Of a DNA stretch of 64,000 nt, positions 48,751 to 59,457 are shown piece after piece. Numbering within the stretch: position 1 is the stretch's first letter; each line of letters starts with the position of its first letter. A program made the translations under genes and the position numbers. The notes beneath the pieces were generated by a model. It did no database searches. It was not told the origin of the DNA and was given only the letters and a program-made list of their open reading frames with translations. The stretch spans positions 226,812 to 290,811 of the forward strand of contig JAAOMT010000239.1 in assembly GCA_016748015.1 (NCBI GenBank). The letters are read 5' to 3'. Source of the stretch: Geosiphon pyriformis. Its lineage: Eukaryota; Glomeromycota; Glomeromycetes; Archaeosporales; Geosiphonaceae.

Positions 48751-51074
48751 CATAATAATAATCATAATCATCATTTATGCATAACAGTTGACGACACATA
48801 TAAATTTACGAGCTCATGGTTACCAAGTTGTTCATTACTACGGAGTTTCAAAAGCACCCGTGACTGATGAATACATAATTGTCATGAAGGAAATGGATCA
48901 AGATTTGAGGAGTTTTTTGAATAATGGAGCCGGATCTCTTACATGGACCACCGTTTTCAAACTTTTCTCATGTTTAGCTCTCACCCTAAATAATATACAC
49001 AAAGAAAATATAATCCATCGAGATCTTCATAGTGGTAATATTTTAGTTGGTCAAAGCGATTATTGGTTTATATCAGATTTGGGATTTTTCGGACCACCTA
49101 ACAAGCCAACCACGAGTATATATGGCAATCTTCCTTATATGGCCCCAGAAATAATATGTGGCAACCCTTATACACCTGAAGCAGATATTTATTCCATGGG
49201 AATTTTAATGTATGAGGTTACATGCTCGACACCGTTTGGAAACAGACCACATAATTTCGAGCTTGCAATGGATATTGTTTTGGGTATAAGGTAATATCCA
49301 TTAAATATATGAATTTAAATCGTATAAAATATATGTTATTGACAAAATTTATTCACGTTGGTTAGGCCAACTATCCTTACAAATATCCCTGAAGATTACG
49401 AGGCTTTGATGAAACGTTGTTGGGATGCAGATCCTTCAAAACGACCAACGGCAAAATATCTTCGAAAATGGTTTTATATACATTATCAAATACGTTCAAA
49501 AGAATCTATATTAATCTTCGAGTCGGAATGCAAAAGAGAACCAATTTCAATGACAAGTAAAAGTGCAATATATCAATTCAATGAATTACCAATACCAAGG
49601 AATGCAACCTATGGTGAATTGTGTTTTCTTTGAAATCTTTATTAATATTTTTCATCCGTCTTTTCTTGTATTGATTATTTCTCTATTTTTTTCTTTGAAT
49701 TTAGAGGAACAGCAAGGTATTTAATATATTTTTGGATTTAGAAAAGTATTCGAATTATTTATAAATCATTATGAAAACAGAATATGATTCAAGGATCCAA
49801 AACCTCGCCCTATCTGAAGGTAAATACTAAAGATATTTGGCTAATTTCCATTTATTTTTGTACAAGATAATCGATCCAATTCTTCTAATCTTTTAGAAGC
49901 TGAAAGTCATGAAAAATCCGAACAAGGTATTTTTATTGGTAATTTTTTTACTCTCGACATCTCTAAGGCTTTAGGTTTTGAATGAAAAAAAATTCCATCA
50001 AAACTCTGAAAGATGATTCACAAAACGAGGAAATGGAAGATACCCAATCCGAAAGCAGAACCGAGTATTCAAAATCTCCTAATTTACAAGGTATTGAATA
50101 TATATGTTAAATTGTTACAATTTCTTTATTTATGTCTTAATCGATTATTCTTTATATTTTAATCGATTATTCTTTATATTTTAAAAGGTGATTTTGATAA
50201 CAAAATATTCGAGTTTCCCACGAGTATTTTAATAGGTAAGAATTAATCAATTGTTTCACTAGTTTAAGTGGCTATTTCAAAAAAGTTTAATTAATTATAT
50301 ATTTGAATATAAGCTCCACATCGAAAATTAGCGTCGCGATCAGAATCACAATCTCGAAGGAGCTCGATTACTGACATATCAACGAGTAATGTCTTTTATA
50401 TTGTGCCCACTGAATTTTTAGATCCTTTATTCCCCCTTCTTCAAAATTGGCTGTCTAATATCTTCTCTCTTATTTCTTAGCTGTAACCTTCCGTCCATCA
50501 ATTCCAAGACCTAAGACAGTTAACGTTGTAACACCCGGTAATTTCAACCGTTATTTTCAATTTGTTTCTTATTTAGGATTAGAATTCATTCAAATTAAAA
50601 ATTTTTGGGTCGAAATTTTTTAGACCGTATAAATAATAAGTTAAAATCCGAAAAAATGTCTAAATTAAGGTTTCAAGGTAGTATTTTCTTTTCCAACTTT
50701 GAATTTTTATTTCAAAATCTAATGGAGCTTTAAAAAATTTTTAAAAGATCTCTTAAACCCCAGCGCAAAATTGAAAATAGGACTAATGAAGAAACCAAAA
50801 TTTGGTAAAAAGGGTAATTTCTTGTGCAAAATATTCAAATATTTAAAACGAAAACCGCAACTGGATTAAAGTTTCTGGCAATTTAGAGTTGAATTTTCAT
50901 CACATTTCTATTTCAATTTTGCTAATCTCATCTCTTTTAAAGCTTTTTTATCTTATTATTGTATTTTTAATATATAAGTTCATCTCAAAAGTTTTATATT
51001 ATTTACACACGCCTAAACATAATTATTACTGCAATCCTACTACATTGTATTATACTACTTTAATAATTCTTTAA
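48057..51074 (+). CDS. TKL-type kinase with a C-terminal tail built from microexons, ~13 exons
   Basis: Core exons 48057-48638, 48788-49290 and 49366-49613. Tail exons 49705-49716, 49781-49819, 49897-49926, 50013-50090, 50188-50235, 50314-50385, 50481-50537, 50624-50677 and 50748-50813 measure 12, 39, 30, 78, 48, 72, 57, 54 and 66 nt, all phase 1-1. A last exon, 50887-51074, is less certain. Total 658 aa. The N-terminus has a zinc ribbon (CNLC ... CENC). The kinase part has VVLK, H271-R272-D273-L-H-S-G-N and D291-L-G, but the glycine loop is degenerate (KTKGSCSSIY instead of GxGxxG), so ATP binding may be weak. Exon 5 (EYDSRIQNLALSE) resembles the tail of the kinase at 29274. The tail is acidic, then Ser/Arg-rich and basic. 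The final exon would add a hydrophobic, possibly membrane-spanning end. An acceptor two bases downstream (AGAG) gives another end. Confidence 0.75.
48695..48768. repeat. (AAT)n microsatellite in a kinase intron
   Basis: An AAT repeat with some CAT units inside intron 1 (48639-48787), the same position class as the TAA repeat in the kinase at 6013-7691. Translated, it would give poly-Asn, but it is removed by splicing. Confidence 0.93.
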
Positions 51075-51497
51075 ATTTAAAAAGACTACATAGATGCCGG
51101 CCATTTAAAGTCAAAATAATAAAATATTCAAAATAACATTTTATTATTTTGAAAGTATTAAAAGAATTTAAAAAAAAATCGATTTCCCTTGGAATAAATA
51201 AAATTTGAAAATTTATTTTTTGTTTCTTAATTTATTATTCCAAAACTTGATATAATGTTATTTTTCATGTACAAAAAATTATCTTTGATTTGATTCATAA
51301 TATTAAAGTCAAATTATTACATATATTTAATTGGAAAAAAATATTTTAATAAATATTATAAATTTTTGAGATAATGAATTAGGCTTTGAGTCTTTTGATA
51401 AAAGCTTTAAAATAGATTTTTATTAATAATATATTTTGATTTATAATTATGTAATATTTGATTTTAAAAATTTAATATTTTGTTAAATTTATAAACA

Positions 51498-51535
<38 letters not shown>

Positions 51536-52028
51536 TTTAAATTGTTTTACATTTATTAATTTATTATTTATAAATAAAATTTAGTAATGATCTTATATTT
51601 TATTTTAAATTATAATTAAAAATTTAATTTATCAAAATATTTCAAATTGATGAAAAAAATTTTTTGATTAAATACTAATATTATTAAAGATGTTAAATTG
51701 TGTTTTAGTATTACAATCACTTATACTTTTTGAGTACCAAGACAAATTTTATGTGTATGACTAAATAAAGTTTAAATCATAATGTTTTTGTATTTAATTA
51801 ATTTTAAGCAAAGACTAATAATACCTAATAATAACAATTTTATAGTTGATAAATAAAGTTATAAAATAAATGATTATATTAATTGATTTATTAAACTATA
51901 TTCAACATTAAGAAATAGTATAAATAAATAAGAATTCCACCCTTTAAATTATTTATCTTCTAAACGTCCTTTTATATAAAGTTAACCTCTTAAACTATCG
52001 TAATAGCTTATTCAATTTTATTCACAAC
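51075..52028. other. Intergenic, AT-rich, with (ATT)n at 51499-51532
   Basis: About 950 bases upstream of the kinase pseudogene. It contains a perfect ATT repeat of ~34 bases and nothing coding. The last ~100 bases weakly resemble the flank of the kinase at 400. Confidence 0.55.
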
Positions 52029-53349
52029 ATGGAAAACCTTGGAATTAAAAGAACTCGTCCAGAAGTTCATGATTGCAACGAGTGCAAAAAATGTCAAAAG
52101 AGCATTAGAAAGAATGAGGATAATGAATGTGCAGCATGATTGTTCTTATTTTTTGAAAAACTTTATAAAGATTTTTCAAGTGGTGATAAATTGGTTGATG
52201 AACTATTAAAGAATCCAATCTATATTCCACCCAATATTCATGATAAATATGATATTGGTAGAGTTAATTATTATGAATGGATTCCATGGGAGCGTCTGTC
52301 AGATATCAAAAAAATTGGGGAGGGAGGGTTTGGTATAATTTATAAAGCAACCTATATTGAAGGACTAATTGATATGTGGATTAAACCTCATGGTTCAATG
52401 GAAGATAAAAGAAGTAAATATGATGTAATTGGAAAAAAGAGGGAATTTGCAATAAAATTTTTAATTCTTATTTATATAAATTATTAAAATTAATTTAATT
52501 TTGTGTAGTTAAATATTCATAGAACCGTGTTCATTGAGAATTATGGACACACAGTACTTCTCACTCAAATAAGGGGAATAACACAAAACATTAAAACACT
52601 CGAGTATGGAATTGTGATGGTATTTTCCGAACATGGAGACACGCGAAAGTATTCATCAACAAATTTTCATTCTACGAGTTGGTTTTATAAATTATGGATC
52701 GCGTGGGGTATAGCTTATGAACTTAATGATATTCATAAAGCTGGTATGATTCATCGTGATCTACACTCAGGCAGCATCCTACAACATAGTAAGTATTGGA
52801 GACCTTGGATTATGTCAACCTGCAAATCATGAAACACCAATAGAAAATTCAAAAACAACAAGAGCAACAGAGGAGAAAAAGATATTTGGAGTTATTCCAT
52901 ACATTCCGCCAGAAGTTTTAAGAGGAGAAAAGTTTACAACGGCTGGTGATGTCTATAGTTTTGCCATGTTATTATGGGAATTGGCAACGGGAAAGCCTCC
53001 CTTTTATGATTATTCTCATGACGCCATACTTATAATGGCTATTTTAAATGGTGCTAGACCCGAGATTAACTCCCCACTTATTCCACTTTCTATCGCTGAA
53101 ATAATTGAAAAGTGTTGGGATAATAATCCTGATAATCGTCCTGCTACCAGAGAAGTTGAGAGGAAATTGTGGGAACTTAAAGATAAATATAAAAATAGGT
53201 TTAAAAGATGGATATACTTTGGAAAATCAAATAAACTCCTAAGAAAATTGGTAGAAAATGACGAGATAACAATTCATCCAGGAGCAATTTATACGAGTCG
53301 TCTTTTAACTGCTCAAATGGTTAATTTTTCAACAGGTTTGTTATTTTAA
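52029..53349 (+). pseudogene. TKL kinase copy with nonsense codon and frameshift
   Basis: Close relative of the kinase at 400 (MENLGIKRTRPE start, CNECKKCQKSI, GEGGFGIIYKAT, HPGAIYTSRLLTAQMVNF end). Defects: TGA at 52137-52139 replaces the last zinc-ribbon cysteine codon; about 11 bases are missing after the catalytic loop (near 52790), so the frame changes before IGDLGLCQP; the catalytic-loop Asn is Ser (HRDLHSGS); and the last-intron acceptor AG has become AA (near 53381). The intron around 52475-52510 is still recognisable (acceptor TTTTGTGTAG|TTAAATATTC). Young pseudogene. Confidence 0.85.
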
Positions 53350-53833
53350 TTACTATATAAATTTCAATATGAAAGAATTAATCTATTTAAAATTTTGAGA
53401 ATACACATTTATTTATTTATTTTATCTATATATTTAGACAACTCTTAATAGATTAAATTTGCTCGTGATATAATTTTAGACGACCTTTTATTATATTTTA
53501 AATAATAAATTATATTAAAACACAAAGATTTTTATATTTATTTTAATATTTTAAAATATATTTTTTCATTTTCTTCATTATAAATGGTATTATTCTTTCA
53601 CAAATGAAAAACTATATTTAAAATGAAATTTGCAAATTTGGTATAAATTTACAACTATTTCAATTAATGTAAATTTTTGTTTTTGAAAGTTTTAAATATG
53701 AAACGTTATTTTATTTTTTAAATTTTTTCTATTTAAAATATTTAAATAAAGTTAATATTTCTTGTTAGTGATTAAAGTATACTTTGCTTTAAAAATATCT
53801 CGCTAAATGTATATTTTTTAATAAAAACAGTTC

Positions 53834-53908
<75 letters not shown>

Positions 53909-55470
53909 TCTTAAATAAATAGCTATTTGATCATTTGTTAAAAGAACAATTTAAATTTTCTAAATCATGTTATATTAATTATAGTGTATTTTATATAATT
54001 ATTTTATCAAATTAAAATAATGACACTTATATATACAAATAATTTAGGTTACTTACAATGAATTTTTATATAGTTTCAATAAAATCTGAATAAAAATTTG
54101 CAATTAATTGATAAATTATAAATTTTTAAATAAGCAGAAATGTCTATTGTAAAGCTGGAGCACCTAGTCGTAAAAGAACTTAACTGAGCGTTTTCTTTTA
54201 GCATTTCGACCGGGCAAGAATCTTGAATATTTTCATGGGAGACGTGTTTTAAAAATTATCAGTATTATAGTGTTCATTTACAAAGAATTGACATTACGAT
54301 ATTCTCGTAGATAAAAAAAAAAAAAGAACAGGTTTTGGGAATTGAAGTCTTGAGATATGCCTTGCTTGAAGGGAAACGATATTATGAAGTTTTGAGGTGA
54401 GTGATTTTGCAATGGTGAAAAAAAGTGAGGAAAAATTTATCACTCTTCAATGAGTGTGTGTACATGTGAACAAAAAAATGTGCATTTCGTCATTCTAACC
54501 ACTAATAAATTTGCTTTTCGATTTTTTTTTTATATCACCCATACATTTTTGGCTAGCATTGTGGGTCTTTGCACTTCAAGATAATAAATGTTTGGAAGTT
54601 AAATTCACAATTTCAGTATTGATTAATTCCAATTATGACATTACAAAGCGAATATCATTTTCTTTACAAGGGGCAGTACGTCATTCGGGCAGAAGACTAC
54701 ACAGTCATAGAGTTGTGATGGGGTATAGAAGGGAGGCAAAACGCAGTTATAACTCCTTGACATTTCCTTGGTTCATTTTAGTATAAACGTACATAGAAGT
54801 CCTGCCGTGCATTTACAAAGATGTCCTCGCCTGTTTGTCATTATCGTACTTCTTACAGGTATAAATTTTCCTAGATATCGCTTCGCTTAGAAAATCATAC
54901 TCAAACTACGTCCTTCAAGGAACTGGAACTTGAGTAAAGAAACGTTATTGATTTGGATGACTTGAAATCTTTCATATTGGAAAAATACACCTTTGATTGA
55001 AAGACGTAAACGTTGCTAATATCTTCCTCCGCCCCGCCCCCCCCCCCAATTAGAAAAACGATTTGGATGAGTCACAAGCTTATCCAATCAAAAAAAGGGG
55101 TGCATTGATCATTGTAGAGAAAGAAACAGGGGAGTTCAATTTTTTGAACAAACATAATGTATATCGTTAATGTTTAAGACTCCATATCCTCCTTTGCTTA
55201 GTGTAGCTTGATAATAATCTCTCTCTAATATTTGTTTTCCACCGCGCGTACTTTTTTAGAAAAACTCGAATATTATCCCATTCTGTCGTATCTTGCAATG
55301 TTCTTATACGCGTCTATTAACCCATTGTATTTTTGCTTGACCCTTCCAGGCTATCATATTCTGACCTACCTTTTTTTTTTACTTTACCGTCATCGTCATT
55401 AGGGCCTGTAATTATTTGGATTTCTATTTCTGACTTGCAACATCCCTGCAAGAGTTGACTCGACCCCTCA
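53350..55470. other. Intergenic, with (ATT)n and a C-run
   Basis: AT-rich up to 54150, with a ~70-base ATT repeat at 53838-53908. 54150-55320 is less AT-rich and has short coding-looking pieces (e.g. VLGIEVLRYALLEGKRYYEV near 54335-54400, ending at a GTGAGTG donor), but no family could be assigned. An 11-base C run at 55037-55047 is unusual here. Confidence 0.45.
53838..53908. repeat. (ATT)n microsatellite
   Basis: Perfect ATT repeat, about 70 bases, 3' of the kinase pseudogene. Confidence 0.95.
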
Positions 55471-55630
55471 AAGTGGTATTCCGATCGGGTCGGGTCAAAC
55501 CCGAATTTGAATCCGACCCGATCCGACCTAATCCAATAATAAAATTTGCACATCTGACCCGAGTAAATTAATCAGGTTGCAGGTCGGCAATTTGAAAAAA
55601 ATTATCCGACCCGACTTATTCGGAACACTA
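55471..55630. mobile_element. hAT-type MITE (about 160 bp)
   Basis: It starts with AGTG-TATTCCG followed by gatcgggtcgggtc, and ends with ccgacccgacttattcggaacacta. The right end matches the GGAACACTA terminus of the hAT element at 32279-35150, and the interior is the same kind of cgggtc/gacccg subterminal repeat. No coding capacity. Most likely a non-autonomous derivative of a related hAT family. A target-site duplication is not clear. Confidence 0.65.
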
Positions 55631-57010
55631 CGTCAAAAGCGGCAAAAGTTTGACTTTGCTGTAGATTCTATTTCATGCTGAGAACACGTGGCCATGATCT
55701 ATCGGCACTTTTCAAATAAAGAAACGCACTAGCTTTGGTATAATTTTGAAAACTCAGCATAATTTTGGGTGCACGATACCATCGAGTTGCATTTCTATGC
55801 CGACAAGACCAAATACATCAAACAAATCGAGGACTCTAGATCAGTTCTAATGTTCAAATACTTCGACGATATCAACGAGGCGCCGTATTTCTGATCGCTG
55901 TTTAGTTCCTCATCCTCGAGTGGAATTTTTCTATGATGGAAAAGTATCTTTGTCGAATATACTTTATTGATTATTATATGCCTTATTGCGTTCGTCTGCT
56001 GCCAAAAAGGTCTTCAGATTTTAGAGAAATGAACCATAATCTCAGAGACCACATCAATTTGTCGATTGAAAAGTTCAGTTTCTATTACGCCAATCTGCGA
56101 AGATCGGTTATTAATTCAGCTAATTGCATTGCTTCCCTTGAGACTTTTTCTTCGATTTGGAGTGTGTGGATAAAAAGTGATTCATTGATGATACAAAGAA
56201 TATTCTCAGCTATTTTTTATGATAGTTAATAATCAGGTCTCCTAGGTTTACGTCTGATTGATGAATACGATACAATCATCAATGATTATCTCGACCCCGC
56301 ATTCAAAGATCCTTATGTACAGCTCCGTGAAAAGGAGAGTCTTTATAAAGCCATCTTTGCAATTTTGAAGGATCATTGCATCAAAGAAAAATGAGCGTGT
56401 TTTCATGACCGGTGAGTTCATGGATTTAATGTATTACACAACAATCAATGCGCTCAATAACACGTCATTATTTAATATGCATCTCGAAAGGGGTGTCGCA
56501 ACTCGGTTAATGATCTCAAATTTCGATTCGACATTACCCTTGTATCATGATTCGAGAACATGTGCGGACTCACTGAGGGGATATTCGAGACGCTCTCACG
56601 CAAATATTTGCAGAAAATGAGTTCATGATTAATGAAGAGCAGCATCATACCTTAACGAGATTCGCGAGAATTACAGCGGGTTCAAACATCGGTGTATGCG
56701 GGATAATAGAGTTTATTGCATCAGCCTGTCTGGATTGTCTACAGCGTCGGTTAGATGGTGACCCAAATGGGTGTATCAAAGCTCCAATAATGAGTTGAAA
56801 AGGAGCGTGCTAAGGTTTATTTGGAGACATCCTGGCTCAAAATTGCTCGTCAGTGGGGTTGGATCGGTCGAGTAAGACCAGTTAAGATCGGATGGGACAC
56901 TTTGTCAATGTGTACACGAATTACCCAGCGATAGTTATAATAGACAACTTGGAAAATGACAACTTTGCCACAATTTTAACATGTGCCCGGTAATTTTTAT
57001 AATGAACGGC
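55631..57010 (+). pseudogene. Island of broken coding-like frames, origin unknown
   Basis: Immediately 3' of the MITE the base composition is less AT-rich and protein-like segments appear in changing frames: ELHFYADKTKYIKQIEDSRS (55790-55850), MEKYLCRIYFIDYYMPYCVR (from 55933), LIDEYDTIINDYLDPAFKDP (56245-56310), MTGEFMDLMYYTTINALNN (from 56405). Stops and shifts separate them. YLDPAFK faintly resembles the LDPRFK block of hAT transposases, but nothing else confirms that. It could be a degenerate transposon or a transferred gene. Confidence 0.4.
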
Positions 57011-58936
57011 CTTGATTTTTTTTACTTGTCCTTTTTAGGACCTGGCAATTTTCGGTATTCAGTTCTGCCAACGAATTATAATGTGCAATTTTTACTGGCG
57101 ATATAATGGAAGATGACAAGGAATATAATAACCTTTCAGATAACGGATGATCAGGTTAGGTCTTCAAAATAACAAAACAACCAAAATGACATTGACTCAG
57201 ACCTTTCAAATGACAAAAATGACCAGATCAAAGCTAAAAACTCAACTTCAAATATTCAAAATTCTCAAGATGTGTTATCAAGTTTATTTTATCATATTAT
57301 GTTCTACTGGATCATGGTTATGGTCACAAACCAGAAACAAGTTAAATTTATTATAAATAACACTTTAACACTAATACATCAAATTATTCAAATAAATTTG
57401 TTTGTTAACAGTGTAAAAGCTGTTTTTGTGCCTATAATACAGATAAATGTGTTATAAAATGAATGATATGTGATATACAGTCAATGAATATTTGATAAAT
57501 AATTTTTTCTGCATTTAGTTATTTAACACATGATAAGAATTATTTTGTTTTTTTGGCCTTTAAAAGTGTTTGACTTAACAGATGAATAATAATTTTTATA
57601 AAGGTTATAAGCAAACCATCAAAAATTTGATTATTATTAAATTCAAGAATAAAATTATTTGCATTTAAAGTTCAAATGAAATAAAACAAGACAAAAAGTT
57701 TAATTTCAAATCTAAACTAAATATTTTTTATTAAAACGAATTGTAAATACAATCAATTGCATAAATTTTTTACAGAAGACAACTTAATAATAAAGTTTTC
57801 CAAAAAAAAAATGATGAATTTAAAAAAAAATATTAACAATATATTGTTTAAAAATAATACTTTACTAGAAAATTTGTTTTTCAACTGATTTATTATTTTA
57901 ATTGTTTAATTATTATATATATTAAATATTTAAATTACTTTATAAAATTGAAATTTTAAAAAATTAGTATATTTATTTAAAATTATTTATTTTATTATTT
58001 ATTATATTTAGAAAACTTTGAATAAATTCAAATATGATTGGGAATTTAAATGTATAATAATCGATTTTAATCGATTTTTTTTATTTTTTGCAGAATTTTC
58101 AAAAAGAAATAATTATTTTTCACTAATTTCAAAACACAATTTTATTTATAAAAGCTAATTCTTTTATAAAAAAAAATATTTAGAACTTATAATAATTATT
58201 TTTAATTACTATAGTTATGTATTAGTTATTAATATCACATATTTTAGTTACACTCTTTTTAAAAATAGTTATTAACTTAATTATTGACTGGCTGCTAAAC
58301 TTTTCATTTGATATATAAATAAAATTTTTCAAATCTGTAAACAATATCAATTACAATTTAATTAATTATATTCTTTTTTATTATATTTTTTTATTTACGT
58401 TAACGAGTGTGACCTAACCATTACTTTTTACAGCAAAAAAAGCTCCAAAATAAGTATGGTTCATGCATTTTCGACACGTGATCACCCACCCGTTTATATC
58501 TTTAAATCAAAATAATTATAACTTAAAAATAAAAAACTGCTGAAAAATAATTATCAAATTATACTGTTAATTTAACATATTACAAATATAATTTTGCTTT
58601 TTTACTATAACATTTTTTTTATTGCTTTTGTTTAAGTTTTTCAAAGTTTTTATAGTTGAATTTTAATATTTTGTGCAATTTTTTTATGTATTTTTATTGT
58701 TGATATTTTTTCAAATTTAATTGTAAAAGAATTTTATTTTGTAATTATATTTCTTTAAAAATATTCTAATCCAAAATGACAAAATAAAAATTTTCAACAA
58801 TATTATAAAAAATATTTTATCTAAGTTACTATATATTTATTCAGCAGCCCTCAACCATGTTAAATATAATATATCGTGTTATTTTTTATGTATTTAGGTA
58901 TGTAAATTGTTGTTTTGTCTGGATGAAAACAAGCAT
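57011..58936. other. Intergenic, very AT-rich
   Basis: About 1.9 kb. 57140-57450 holds weak frames without domains. 57500-58440 is nearly pure A/T. 58450-58498 is copy 2 of the dispersed ~50-bp repeat. Confidence 0.5.
58450..58498. repeat. Dispersed ~50-bp repeat (copy 2)
   Basis: The core tggttcatgcattttcgac then acgtgatcacccaccc resembles 31531-31588. A shorter related piece (gttggctcatgcg) lies near 62542. Each copy is a less AT-rich spot in AT-rich surroundings. Confidence 0.5.
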
Positions 58937-59242
58937 TCATTTGAGAAAGCTTTTTTGTTTAAATTGGTAATTTGTGATTATTAATCGAACTAATATAAAA
59001 TTGTTGATTGCTTTTATTTTGAGTTCAAAATTATCTGTGCAAGTAATTTCAAAAACAGACTTTTCTTCCTCTTCAAAATTCAGATACTGCGAAGCTAATC
59101 TAAAAATAAAGATATGATTGAATTTAATGTGAAAATAACATTCACCGATAAATATATATGAGCTTAGTTTTAAGAATTCAAAGAAAAAATTGCCTACTAA
59201 TTGGCTTAACTTTGTAAGCTTATGTTTTATATGTTCAGCCAA
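58937..59242 (-). CDS. Possible small unknown protein
   Basis: Minus-strand frame of 101 aa from an ATG (MAEHIKHKLTKLSQLVGNFF). A stretch GTGAAT...TTTTTAG (about 59105-59150) could be a short intron, joining SSYIFIG to LASQYLNFEEEEKSVFEI. No family recognised; composition is AT-driven. It may be a gene or a relic. Confidence 0.25.
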   Translation of the reverse strand: MAEHIKHKLTKLSQLVGNFFFEFLKLSSYIFIGECYFHIKFNHIFIFRLASQYLNFEEEEKSVFEITCTDNFELKIKAINNFILVRLIITNYQFKQKSFLK

Positions 59243-59457
59243 TTACTACAACCCCATACACTTTTAAAGGTAAAACTCCTTTAATTATTGGCCTTTTAAT
59301 TCCACGTATGACAAGTTAACAATGGTGTTAGCTTGGAACTCATCGAAATACCGAAATTTTCTCTAAATTCTGGATTTTTGAATATTCAAACAAGGATATT
59401 AAGAATTCAAGCCTTTGAAACAAACAAACATAATTTCCACGAACCTCGAAAGTGTGT

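Noticed and set aside
52137-52139. TGA at a cysteine codon as possible selenocysteine
   Set aside because: The same copy has an 11-base deletion, a mutated catalytic-loop Asn and a lost acceptor; simple pseudogene decay explains it.
54511-54786. 91-aa plus-strand frame
   Set aside because: No family resemblance and no ATG context; may contain scraps of a relic but not a supportable gene.
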